DNA from: Priapulus caudatus
Lineage: Eukaryota > Priapulida > Priapulimorpha > Priapulimorphida > Priapulidae
Direction of reading: 5' to 3'
DNA length: 46,605 bases
NCBI RefSeq assembly: GCF_000485595.1
Contig: NW_014577556.1
Location: forward strand, 41,080 to 87,684
Shown piece by piece: positions 22,345-34,020 of the stretch. Position 1 is the stretch's first letter. Each line of letters opens with the position of its first letter. The notes beneath the pieces were generated by a model that saw only the letters and a program-made list of their open reading frames with translations, was not told where the DNA came from and searched no databases. Made by a program: the position numbers and the translations under genes.

Positions 22345-25073
22345 TTCCCAGTTCCCAGGTAATTAAAATGGCCAATCCCGCGTCCCGAAAATACCCGTTC
22401 CCCCCCTCCAATCACACAGAACAGAATCACGATTTGATGTAGTCTTTGTAACGACTTGGTTTCCTGATAATTCTCCCGGAACGAGTAGTGTAGGTAGTGC
22501 TCTGCCGTGCCGGTTCAGTACGTTCGGCATGTGCCGGGAGCTCATGGTGCTCCAGCGAACTTCCTGCTGTCGGGATTTCATCGAGTTCCGGACCAGTTAT
22601 CACAGGTTTCGGTTCGCATGTCCTCAGTAAGTGTTTTCTGTTTCTCCTGTAGAAACGTCCGTTGGGTGTTTGTACTACGTAGGAACTTGGCGCCGCGTGT
22701 TCCTGTTGTACTACAGCTGGTTCCCAAGTTTTCTGGGTCCGGCTCCTGACGGTATCATCAGTCTGTAGCTCTGGTAACGGTTTTGCATGCTTGTTATATA
22801 GGCATATAGGCGTGCCTGCTCATTCTGTCTCATTTTGAGCTGCCCACATATGCATCCTTTGCAATTCTTGGCATCAGCGATGTACTTTTTGTTGGTAATC
22901 TTTATCGAACTGTCCTACTCATCAGCAGTTGAGCGGGAGAGTAATTCATTCCAGCGATGGGTGCATTTCGGTATTCGAGTAACGCGATGTATGGGTCACT
23001 CGCTTCCTTGGCTGACTTTCTAAGGATGTTCTTAACTGTTTCTACAGCCCGTTCACTCAGTCCGTTTGATTGGGGGTAGGATGGGCTTGAGGTACATAGT
23101 TCAATGTCCCATTTCCTAGCAAAGTTTTTGAACTCACGGGAGCTAAACGGTTGATTGTCAGATACAAGAGTTTCCTGTATCCCGTGCCTCGCGAGGATAG
23201 ACTTGAGATGCGTGATCAACTCACTCGCGGTTTTTCTCTCGAGTAGGCTCATTTCTGGAAACTTGGAGTAGTAGGCTACTACAACAAGATTGTCTTTTGC
23301 CCCATACTCAAACAAGTCCATACCGAGTTTTTTCCACGGGTTGTCTGGTACATCATGTGGAATTAGCGGTTCCTTCTGCTGTCTCTTCTTGAAACGGTTG
23401 CACGTTTTGCACCTTGCTATAAAATCTTTGATTGCTGATGACATTCAGGGCTAATAGATGGTGTTACGTGCCCGGGTCTTGCATTTTTCCATCCCGAAGT
23501 GACACTCATGCACAGTGTTGAGCATTTCGTTGTGCATTTCTCGAGGCATTGTGAGTTTTTCCCCGTAGAATAGCAGTCCTCCTGCCTTGTACACCTCGTC
23601 ACGTATGTTCCAATATGGTCGCGTGGCGGGATGTCTCTGCCGGCCATCCAGCATGAATTGTGAACCTGAGTTCCTGAAGTTCCGTGTCTCTCGCAGTTTC
23701 ATGCTTGAGTTGCTCACGCTTCTGCTCACTCACGGATAGGTTTTTCACGAATGAGTGAACTTGAACGTCCATTTCCTCGCCGAGTTCACTGTCCTCATGA
23801 TTATCCCTATCCATGTATGCTCGTGACAGCCTGTCTGCGATGTATATGTGTTTGCCGGGTACGTAGGTGATGCTGATCTGACATCGTTGCAGTCTCAACA
23901 GCATTCTTTGCAAACGCGGCGACACTTTCGCGAGGGGTTTCTTGATAATTCCTATAAGCGGCTTGTGATCGAATTGCACTTCCACCTGCCTCTCCTAGAC
24001 GTATTGGTGAAATTTCTCACAGGCAAACACAATTGCCAGTAGCTCTTTTTTAATTTGAGCGTAGTTACATTCTGCTGCCGTCAGTGACCTAAACACATAG
24101 GCTACTGGACCGTCCTGCAGCAGGCATGCACCAAGCCCATTCTGTCATGCATCGGCTTGAATTTTCACAGGGTTTTTCTGATCATATAGTAGTGTAGTAC
24201 GGGTTCGCTGGTCAACTCGCCTTTGATGGCTTGAAGGGCTTTCTCATGTGTCGTGTCCCACACCCATGCATTATCTTTCTTGAGCAGATCTCTAAGCGAT
24301 GCCGTGATTTCGGCCATATTCGGAATAAACTTCGCGAGGTAGTTGACCATTTATAAGAGTCTTTGGAGAGCCGGCTTGTCGGTCAGAGTCGGCATGTCTG
24401 CTATGGCTCGCACTTTCCGCTCATCCGGCTTGAGCCCTTCTGGCGTGATCACATTTCCCATGGACTGTATCCACCTTGACTTGCATTTTGGTGGGGTTGA
24501 ATTTTACATTCTGTTCTCTTGCCCTTTTCCAGTACTCTCCTCACGATCCTGTCATGCTCCTCTGGAGTTTCAGCGGCGATAATCATGTCGTCGGCAATTA
24601 TGCACACACCTTTCACGTCACCGAACACTTGTTGGTTCTTCTTCTGGAATACTTCGCTGGCTGAACAGATACCGAAAGGCATTCTCAGGAACCGGTATCG
24701 GGAATACGGCGTATTGAACGTGCATAGGAGTGAGGATTCATAGTCGAGTTGCACCTGCCAGTAGCCATCTTTCACGTCCAGGATCGTGAAGAATTTCTTG
24801 CCATGTAATTGTGCAGCAACGTCTTCCGCGTCGATAGTTTGTATAATGTTCTCACTTTATGTCCGTGTTCAAGTCACGCGGATCTAGGCAGAGTCGTAGA
24901 GAACCGTTTTTCTCTCCACTATCACCAGACTGTCAGCTCCTCCACGGGGGTTATGACACCTTCTGCCTCCATTCTGTCCAGAGTTTCCTTACTTTCGCGT
25001 AGTGTTTCTCTGAAAACACATTTGCTTCAGCACCTGTGTCAATTTTGAATTTTATTGGATTTATCAGTCATCA
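22345..25073 (-). pseudogene. Ty3/gypsy retrotransposon pol, copy 1 (internally deleted, frameshifted)
   Basis: Read on the minus strand. The aspartic protease motif DTGAEANV (about 25042-25019) is joined directly to the RT N-terminus (VITPVEE), so most of the protease is deleted. RT follows (24775-24449: GYWQVQLD, LRMPFGICSA, ADDMI), then the RT connection and RNase H (24350-23800), an HHCC zinc domain (HECHFG at about 23513, CKTC at about 23404), the integrase core (23444-22902) and a GPY/F-like C-terminal region ending TRSGR...DYIKS at a TGA (22427). There are frameshifts after RT and in RNase H, an in-frame stop before the integrase core, and SDNQPFSS where SDNGPQF is usual. Architecture resembles animal mag/K02A2.6-type gypsy elements. 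Not functional as assembled; some lesions may be sequencing errors. Confidence 0.88.
22395..22410 (-). other. candidate polypurine tract of gypsy copy 1
   Basis: On the minus strand TGGAGGGGGGGAACGG lies 17 bases after the pol stop codon, where the plus-strand primer of an LTR retrotransposon is expected. The adjoining 3' LTR start cannot be seen because of the gap. Confidence 0.5.
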
Positions 25074-25840
25074 TGACAACACGCTATTGTCTGTATTATT
25101 CTTTTTCCATTATACCACTGACTAAAAATTACGAAAAGTCATATCACACTCCCTCCCTTCTCAAAAATAAAAGTTAGACGTGCCACACAGATTTTCAGTA
25201 ATACGTGCTATAAATGCGCCAATGTGGCTGAAATGGGCTTAGCGGTTTCAGAGCGGTGCTATATCTAGATTATATCTTTTTTTTAAATCTGACGTAACAT
25301 ATTAAAGGCCATAATATATTATAACGGCCACATATAACGGCGATTAACGGCCACATAATATAACGGCCATTATAAGGAACGGCGATCACAACGGCGCAGC
25401 ATTTCAGCACAATGCTGCGTCTAGCTGAAACTCATGGTTCCCTGTTCAAGATAGCAACTAAATCTTCAACACTCCACTAGACAGGACTTGAACACGTATA
25501 GGTCTATTGTTGCTAGTACGGTACTGCCAAAAAACAACAACTGTAAAATGCCAACAAAACGTCGTGTCTTATTTTGCCGTTTCTTTTTATTCGAGGCGAA
25601 AGGTAGTACTATTCGTTGAACTGTAAATACAAAAGGTGACCTCTGTTATGATAAGCAATGTTGATTATTATTTAATTTAGCTACTTAAGATAATCAAACC
25701 CTCATCAATTTAAATATAAGCACACATATATCTAATTCGTGAAAACTTTATAATAATAACACTTGAAAACATTTAGAACCACGCATTTTGTACGCGCAAC
25801 AGTAGGGCATGTATGTGACGAGGGAAATCTTAACTTGATG
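25074..25840 (+). repeat. repeat module A, copy 3 (extended, clean); candidate LTR
   Basis: A 767-base unit starting TGACAACACG, whose core (25218-25690) matches copy 1 and whose full length matches copy 2. On the minus strand it ends in CA next to the truncated gypsy protease. No primer binding site or gag lies between it and the protease, so the LTR interpretation is uncertain. Confidence 0.65.
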
Positions 25841-26224
25841 TAAACCCATATTGACTGTATATTACCCGTAAGCTTTAGCATAAACAAAGCAGATCAAAGC
25901 ACTGTGAGTTTGAAATGTTACGTCGTGTCCGTTAGCTCGTAGCTGTGCATATGCAGTAAACTGTAAAATAGTGCAGTGCAGATACTCAATGGAATTTGTA
26001 AAAAAAATAAAAAAATATACATTACAAACATCTATGCAGACAGCGATCAACCAGGCCCAATAATAAGTAACGGTATAACTATAGTTCCAAAGGTGAACTC
26101 TTTTCGCACTCCCAACATAGCGGTGAAAGTAATGAACGTACTGATCAAGATATTGAACAGTTGATTGAGACGTTGGCAATGACGAATCTGCCAGTGATGA
26201 TGAGAAAACGGTTGGGGAAGCCCT
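25841..26224. other. spacer between module A and the minisatellite, no gene seen
   Basis: Open frames on both strands (25862-26266 minus, 25976-26164 plus) have no recognisable features. The minus frame runs on into the minisatellite. Confidence 0.4.
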
Positions 26225-26386
26225 GACGCTCCACGATAGAGAGTTACACGCCACGATAAGTAGCACGCCAAGATGGGAGAGGGTGGCGCGCCAAGATAAG
26301 GGAGGGTGTCACGCCGACATGACTGAGAGAGGCACACCAAGACGCGTGAGAGAGATGCGCCAATATGAGAGAGAGAAACGCGCCAA

Positions 26387-26437
<51 letters not shown>

Positions 26438-26650
26438 CACGCGCCAAGATGAGAGAGCGTAACGTACCAAGACGAGAAAGAAAAAGAGTGAGGCGCGCCA
26501 GTGCTAGATATAAAGATAATATCTGTCAATGCTAGATAAAAGGGAGGCGCTTCAAGATAAGTAAGAGGAGCGTGCTAAGATGAAATATAGAGGGGCGCGC
26601 AAAGATGAGAGAGCGTAGCGCGCCAAAGTTAGAGAGAGTGACGCTCCATA
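26225..26650. repeat. ~23-bp minisatellite, core CGCGCCAAGATGAGAGAG
   Basis: About fifteen diverged units of roughly 17-30 bases, each starting with a C(G/A)CGCCA-type core and ending in GA-rich sequence. A pure (GA)n run at 26390-26432 has grown from the GA part of one unit. Apparent proteins here (periodic SHLGA or RVSLSHIG) are translations of the repeat. Confidence 0.85.
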
Positions 26651-27094
26651 CAAAGTAGTCCGAGTTGGGTGACAACGTTATAACGAATCGTTCCGGTCGT
26701 AAAACAACGTTGTCAGAATCATAGGTATCTCAAGAGTAGTAACGTTATAACAAAACCGCGTTCTCTGGTACAACGTTAAGCGAGAACTGGATGTACACCT
26801 TTAACGACGAGGTAACACGTGTACTAATAAATCATCACTGTACCTTATTGTCAAATAACGTAGTGTCAAACTGTAATATATGACAAAACTCGAATAGGTA
26901 CCCGACTAATTACGCGTTTATTGTAAAGATTTCCTTGGATTTACTGAACAAAAATTAAACGCTTTTTTCGTGACGCGATAGGTGCTAAAGTCACCTGATC
27001 TGCAGTTAAATACTGAAGATCTTCGCTGCGAGAGCACGTTACAAAACGTACAGTGGACACACTAATATATGTTATCTATAGCAGAAAACATTGG
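26651..27094. other. unannotated spacer, no gene seen
   Basis: AT-rich unique sequence between the minisatellite and module B copy 2. Several ACAACGTT-type words recur (26672-26790) but no clear repeat unit emerges. Confidence 0.4.
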
Positions 27095-27463
27095 TCATGG
27101 ATTTTGACTTGCATACAGGCCTCAGGTGTGCCTCTCCATGCTCTTCAGACAACCGGCAGCCATTGAAAATGTTATATGAGATCATGTTCACGTACGCGAC
27201 CTCCTATGATCCTAAAAACAGCTCATAATTGGGCTGCGGGCCGATCTACATTCTATTGGTCACTCCCATGAGCATTCTCTCGAATCGTCAGCGCACCTCA
27301 CCTCCGGTAAGCTTTCTGACAGCTAATAAGCTAGAGCTAGAGCGCGATCAACAAGCTTAGTGTGTTCTGGCCGCAGTTATTCCGAGCCGGTTCGGAATAA
27401 TATTAATCCCGTTTCGTAACCACGAGTGCATGATTATTGAGGCAAGAGAGTTAGAGAGTGCGA

Positions 27464-27524
<61 letters not shown>

Positions 27525-27657
27525 AGCGCGCAAGGGAAGACAGAGATAAAGCTAGAGGCTAGAACTAGAGATATAGGGAGAGAGAAGCAATAGTAATAGA
27601 TATATAGATATAGTAGTATATGTGTGTGGTTGGTGTGGGTATGTGTGCGCGGGCACG

Positions 27658-27700
<43 letters not shown>

Positions 27701-27970
27701 TAACTATATGTGTATCGTGTGGCGTGTGTGTGTGTGTGTGTGTGTGTGCTGTGTGTGTGTGTGTTGTGTGTGTTGTGTGCTGTGTGCGTGCCGTGCTCCG
27801 GTGCTAGACTGTGCGTGCGTGCGCTGCGTGGCGTGGTGGCGTTTCGCTGTCGTTCGTTCCGGGGTGGGCCCTTGCACGTTTTCTTTGGCTGTCTTAGGGT
27901 TTTTCGGTTGCTTCAATGGGGTATACAGCGATTGGGTTTGCACATTACTGTTCTTTTTCTTCATTACTGC
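27095..27970 (+). repeat. repeat module B, copy 2
   Basis: Begins at TCATGGATTTTGACTTGC, as in copy 1 (20371), and keeps the same order: unique part with the palindrome (27377-27400), (GA)n, TA (27660-27700), GT (27725-27780) and GTGC-like sequence. From about 27780 on, it carries many small insertions relative to copy 1. Confidence 0.8.
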
Positions 27971-28301
27971 CCTACTGTCATGCCTGTTGTAATCGCTTGT
28001 TGTTGTCTGTCTATATTCTTGTTGGTATTAGTCACAAAGTTTTTGTATGGATGTACCGACTGGCAATATTGAGTTAATTTTTTCCTTTGTTGTAGGTTGT
28101 ATCCAAGCTTACTTATTAGTCTGCACCTTGTAGTCTATCTCCGCTCTCTTTCATCATTTAGGAAGTCTTGTTTTCTGTCCTTATAGTCTGTGCTTGCTAT
28201 TCGTGTTACCCCATCAATTAACAAAATCATTCACTCAACCGTGCTAGTTCTGAATGAAAATATCTCGGATGGCTCAATTTTTATTGAATGTAATAAAATT
28301 G

Positions 28302-28772
28302 TTAGTTTTTACGAGGTTTCAGTAGCAGAGCTACTTGTCCTGTACTTGCTGCAACTTTGGTCTGCGCATTATAGGAAAACTCGGCGAGGTGTATGCGTCG
28401 TGTACTAACAGAACTCTTACGAATACAGGTCATCATCACACTGCGCCCATGTTCTTCCAAAAAATGAACACGGTTAGCACTCGTGGGGCCACGGAGGCAT
28501 TTCGACATCACAGATTTTTGCAGTAATACGGTGTTTCTGGTAAATGCGTATCTCTTTTTAAATCTCATAAGCGCAGCCTTCGGCAATTCTTGAGATTCTA
28601 TGATGCGTATGAAAACGTACTCGTGGCAAACTTGGTCAGGGTAAATGCCGTCTATATGGCGCGCTAACCGTTTTGACTTTTTTAATCTTATGAGTCTTCT
28701 GTAAATTTCGCGTTTTACTAAGCGCTGCTTATCACGCAACCTCTTCATAAATCTGGCGCTATCAAGGGACAT
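28302..28772 (-). other. orphan open frame, unidentified, possibly transposon-derived
   Basis: 156 codons, basic, without a recognised domain over most of its length (RFMKRLRDKQRLVKREIYRR near the start). The C-terminal HLAEFSYNA...AASTG weakly resembles the alpha-helical segment after the catalytic Glu of gypsy integrases. It sits between module B and gypsy copy 2. It may be a frameshifted element fragment or chance. Confidence 0.25.
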
Positions 28773-28844
28773 ACCATACTCAATGATTCTTGAAAGAATG
28801 TTATGAAGTCTTCACAAACTCTTCTACCTTACTGATATACAAGG

Positions 28845-28935
28845 GTGCCACACTCATCGGCCCAGTAGTTAGCTCTTCTACTGCAAGGCTGTGGGTTTTG
28901 AACAATTCCTACTCAGCACTGACCGCTTGTGTCTA
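28845..28935 (+). repeat. tRNA-derived SINE-like fragment
   Basis: An A-box-like GGCCCAGTAGTTAGC (28859-28873) and a B-box-like GGGTTTTGAACAATTCC (28893-28909) lie about 34 bases apart, the spacing of an internal pol III promoter. The stem positions do not fold into a good tRNA, so a SINE head or tRNA pseudogene is more likely. The surrounding sequence is insertion-rich. Confidence 0.35.
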
Positions 28936-29299
28936 GTCATCCTTCTAATCACTATGGCGGCTATAATCCTAAACTAGATCTGCTCGTGTGCAGTCGTCCG
29001 CATAGTTATGATTCCTTTCTTACTGAGGACACTGATTCTCAGGGCTGATTACTTATTACCCAAGCATTGCTTTTAAAACTTATTCCGTGTATCCGCAGCT
29101 GAGAATAGTTAGGGGGCTTTCAGGGACTCTTGGTCGCAACGTAGCTTGATAAGTAGATATTACGTCGCTCCGCTGATATGACAAACAAATGATCCTTCAC
29201 TCACTATCAACTTATCCCACCCCAGATGGGGCAACTGTCAGATACGATACTAGCTTTAGCTGTTTAGGGCTCTAGCTCATTGCATGTAGTGTTTACCGC

Positions 29300-32200
29300 T
29301 TGGTTGTTTCATGTCGCAGCGGAACTGCCCTGAAATACTGTACTGTTTCCTTGCTGCTGCTTTCTTGGACTCCGACATGCTTTGCACTTGGTGCACGGTT
29401 TTTCGACCTCATCTTCCAGTGGCTTAGTAGGCAGTGGTTGTTTATTTCTTACGGACTGCGCCTGCCCGGGTGACTTCTGATTTTTCCATCCCGACGTGAT
29501 CACTCATGCCACAGTGTTGAGCTTTTCGGTTGTGCATTTGTCTCGAGGCATTGTCTTGGTAGTTCACTCTTTCCGCACCGTAACACTAGATCGCCAACGG
29601 AGGAATCTTCCAGGAATCTTGCGCGCTGTTCCCGAATCCGAGGCGGAGGAGCCGCTTGCCGGTGTAGACCGTGCGGTGCCCGGGGCGTGGGCTCTCGTTG
29701 CAGTTCCCTGCGGGTCGCGCCGCCGAGCTGATGCCGATGACTGACTGCTCAGCGGCGTCGGTCCCTCACCCTGAACCCGGTAAATCTATGGTTTCCAACT
29801 GAATAGGTATAGCGATTCTCGGCTGTGGACCGAACCCCAGGGTAGGGTCTGCCTCATCTCTGCATCCATGGCTAAGACTCACTTACCTGAACCCGGTGCA
29901 ATCCAGCCCACTCGCTCTTCGCACACTCATCGAGTCTGCGACGGCCAGTGGATCTCCTCCCGTGTCTCTCTCACGCAGTTTTTGAACCACCATGTGCCTT
30001 CTGGACGCTTTCACTGCTCCACGCTTTCCTGTGCTTTCACCGTGGCTTGCTGCTCACCTACCTGACCAGGTTAAGTCCCTCACCTGCACCAGGTCAAGTC
30101 CTCCACCTGCTGGTGAAACCAGGTTAAAGTTGGGTTAGCAGACCTTTCGATCGGTTTTTTAAATAGTCAGCGTTCGTGTGATGGCGGTCACGAGTCACTC
30201 TGTTACGACGGGTCACTCGAAGGCAATTCCGAATCTGTTCTTTATGAAGGTGGTCTTCCCCCTATACCGGTACTTTCAATTTTAATACTGTCCCTTTCAA
30301 GGAAAAGGCTAAAAGTGTTTTTTATAAACCGGGTGTTTCTTCTATAGGTGTGGCTAACTAGTTGATCCTAGGCATCGTAAATCGTTCTCTCATGTCACTG
30401 GATAGACCAGGATATTGTGACAATTGCTGAACAGGACATCTTTTCTTTAGCGCTTGGGTTGTAAGAATAAATGGGTTTAATAAAACGGTTTAGGTCTGAA
30501 ACGATCACCATTTCCTCGCCGCGCAGGAGTTCACACTGTCCTCATGATTATCCCGTTAGTCGCCACATGTTGCTCGTGACAGCCTAGACAGTTTGAAGCG
30601 TAGCTGCTTCGACCTGATGCGAGCTCTTCTTACTAGTGTCAACCTAATGGTTTCCGACTGCTAGCTTCAACACACCGGGTTGCCTTTTTCGGTGCCACCA
30701 AAAGTTCGATTACGGATGAACTGTTGCAGAAGATACAGAGAGTTCCGTGTGCAGCTATCCACGAGCAAGGGTAATGGCGTCTGCTCAGAGGGTCGATTAT
30801 CGCGAGAGACTGCTGATGGGAAAGCTCGAGAGTTCGATTCGGAGGGAAAAGGCCAGCCAGTTTGGTGAGAGGTCTGGCAGGGAAGGAGCAGCAAGATCTC
30901 TGGCTACTGGCCTGCAGGTGCGAGTAACACAAGATGTGGACCGTAAGCATTTCTAGTACGTGCTTCGCTTGCATCTGCCTCGGCAGTTCTTCGTTAGCAC
31001 AAATGATAAATGGGCAGTGAAAACAAACCTTTCATAATAGACGGCTCACTCAGGCGGAAAATGCTCAGATAAATTGTACGCTGTATAGACAGGCTTTCCA
31101 TTCTATAGAGATAATACACGATAACAATGTAACGTTTGTCTACCATATTTGCGCTGTTTCTTAAATTCATAATTCTTATATATGCTTTTTTAATCTGTGT
31201 GTTATTGTGCACGACCACGCGATATAATTGGCAAGGGAGCTGGCTGTCAATCCGCAAAGCGTATGTTAGCAATGGCGTGAACTTCTTTACGAAATAGCAA
31301 AAGTTATACATAGATAGGCTCTATAACTCCTGCATCAGACTCTAAAATCATACAGACATCTGAGAGAGCTTGAAACTGGATCTCTTGAGACGGCGATACA
31401 GGCTGCTAGAAGTCTGCCTTGCTTCGACCATCGACGTGCTCGCTCTTGTTGTGGTCGCCGTCCATGCAGGGATCTAGGGAAGCAGACATTAGAGCTGAGT
31501 CGACACGCAGGACGCTTACACGGTGGTTGTCAGACACCCGAAGTTCTCCCGTTTGGGCGGATCCTGTGCTTATCGAGCTGCGCGCGACGACGCCTGGTCT
31601 TAAATTCCGCAGTAGGTTTGTCATTCTTTTACCCACGAGTCTGGCGTGGATCTCCGTCAACATTTCAGTCCAACGAGTGGGACCAGTGCATACACCGTCT
31701 CCGAATCCGTAATTTTGGTGTGTTTTTGAATTAATAGAAAATTATAGAGAAAAAACCATCAGTTCAAAACGGAGTGCAAGTAAACTCGAACGATGGGACC
31801 AATGCCGTGATCGCTAAATGTTTTGTCGAGTAAGCAAACAACCGGGCTGGGGTTCACATGTTTCCAGAAAACGCAATCCTACCTTTGTCTTTACTATACC
31901 ACTCACAGGCATCAGTCAGACAGCCGTAGACAGTGTTCGTGGATTCAGGAGTTTGCTAGCCGTTTGATGCCAGCTTTGCTATCGAGCATCCGATGTCCCT
32001 GACTGTGCGGAGTCTGAACTGGCGACTGCTGCGCAGGTGGGGGAAGGTCAGAGCGACGATGTTTCTAACTAAACTGAAACGGAATTGGGAAGAACTTGTC
32101 AACGGCTGCCCGATAGTGCCGCTGCCAACGTTTCTCTCTGCAGGCGCGGATTTAGGCGTTTGCAACCAGTTTTCCAGAACGCGTCTCACATCTGGTATCT

Positions 32201-34020
32201 TCAGAATGCTGACCTCTCCCAAATTCACCAGCATGCACCAGATCTAAGCCTATTTTTTGAAAAATTCCCGTTTCGCGAGGGCTTTGTGTGGTAGGAGTCT
32301 ACTTATAGCCCGGCGCGCAGACTTGTGCTCGAGATTCTGCACTTCCCAGCCCTGCCTCCCTCCATACGACCTGATTTTGTGAAATTTCACGACACTAAGA
32401 GAACTCGATACACACCACTTGCCAGTAGCATGCTGTTTTTAATTTGAGCGTAGTTACCCTTGCTGGCTTGCCGTCAAGACCATTGCATGGCATTCACGCC
32501 ACACATCAGCTTAGGCTATCTGCTGTGCTCCCGTTCCTGGCCGTGGCATGGCATTGGCTAGCAGCTCAAGCTCGTCCTCCACTTCTAGTCATGCATCGCA
32601 TTGAATTTTCACAGGTTTTTCTGATCATATTAGTAGGTGTAGTACGGGTTCGCTGGTCAACTCGCCTTGATGGGCTTTGAAGAGGCTTTCCTGACAGTGT
32701 GTCGTGGTCCGCACACCCATAGATTGTATGCTTTCGTTGAAGAGATCTCTAAAGCACTGCCGTGACTTTCGGCCAATTACTTCGGATAAACTTCGCGCAG
32801 GTAAGTTGACCATTTAAAGCAGTCTTTGGAGCAGCCGCTTGTCGGCTCATAGAGTCCGGCATGTTGCTATGCGCTTCGCAACTTTCCCGCTCATCGGCTT
32901 TGAGGCCGCTTCCTGGCGTGATCAATTTCGCATGACCTGTATCCACTTGACTTGCATTTTTGGTGGGGTTGAATTTGTAACATTCTGGTTCTCACTGCCC
33001 TTTTCCGTCCTCTCCTCACGATCCTGTCCATGGCTCCTCTGGAGTTTCATAGCGGCGCATAAATCATGTCGTTCGCAATTATGCAGTCACTGCCATTCAC
33101 GTCACGAACACTCTGTTGGTTCTTTTCTTCTGACTACTTCGCTGGCTGAACAGAGTAACCGAAAGGCATTCATCAGGAACGGTATCGGGGTAATACGGGC
33201 GTATTGAAGCGTGCCCATAGGAAGTGAGGATTCATAGTCCGATTGTTGCACGCTGCCAGTAGCCATCTTTCAGCAGTCCAGATGATCGTGAAGAATTTCT
33301 GTGCCATGTAATTTGCCGGCAACGTCTTGCCGGCGTACGGTAGTTGGTATAATGTTCTCTACTTTATGTCCGTGTTCAAGTCACGCGATCTAGGCGAGTG
33401 TAGAGAACCGTTTTTCTCTCCACTATGCACCGACTGTCAGCTCCTCCACGTGGGGTTACTGACACCTTGCTGCCTGCCATTCTGTCCAGAGTTCTCTTCT
33501 ACTTTCGCGTAGTGTGTTTCCTCTGAAAACACATTTTTGCTTCAGGCACCTGTGTCAAATTTTGAATTTTATTGTTTCTTAACTGGAATTTCCATTTAAG
33601 TTTCTGTCGCGCCATGCATTCGTTAGTGCCCCTGTTTACTTGCTCCTACCTCATACACTGACCCGATCAAGAGGGTCTGTACTGGCAAAATCTTCTTTCA
33701 ACGCGTGACTTTTACCGTGCCGTATTCGCCTTTCGGTTGCTGCCACACGAACACATATTAGGCGACGTGATTCTTTTTTCTTCACTAGTTGTGCCGTCCT
33801 GTCCATGTATGCCGTGCCATTCGTTCTTGCCGTGTGGTCTTACCCACAGTTCCTTGCAGTTGAATTGATGCAGCTTGTGCGTAGGTTTGTGTGAAACTGT
33901 TCTCAGTCTGAGATCTGTTAGCCTATTTTTACCTACTAAAGGTGGGCCCCTTGAAATGGCTGCAAAAGTACGATTGCTATTGAGTTGATTACTCTCTGAA
34001 ATGTCTTCCCCTACTCCCAA
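29300..34020 (-). pseudogene. Ty3/gypsy retrotransposon, copy 2 (indel-laden, interrupted)
   Basis: Collinear with copy 1 on the minus strand. Gag zinc-knuckle-like and pre-protease sequence lies at 34010-33700, which copy 1 lacks. The DTGA region is near 33560, the RT region 33500-32900, the RT connection and RNase H start 32800-32265, later RNase H 30560-30500, and the zinc-domain and integrase start 30000-29310. Every domain is broken by many one-base insertions, and no long frame survives. The segment equivalent to 24035-25057 is 1023 bases in copy 1 and 1154 here. About 1.65 kb of unrelated sequence (30600-32265) splits RNase H. The shared protease-RT deletion shows common descent with copy 1. 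Confidence 0.75.
30600..32265. other. unidentified sequence inside gypsy copy 2
   Basis: Has no counterpart in copy 1, where the flanks are about 120 bases apart. Open frames on both strands (30639-30974, 31406-31712, 31956-32247) overlap each other and show no recognisable domain. It may be an inserted element or a misjoined read. Confidence 0.35.

Noticed and set aside
22184-22442. Open frames running through the N gap
   Set aside because: They read unknown bases as X and mix module A sequence with the gypsy 3' end.
31406-31712. Overlapping frames on both strands
   Set aside because: No domain, no start or splice context, and they lie in the unidentified insertion in unreliable sequence.
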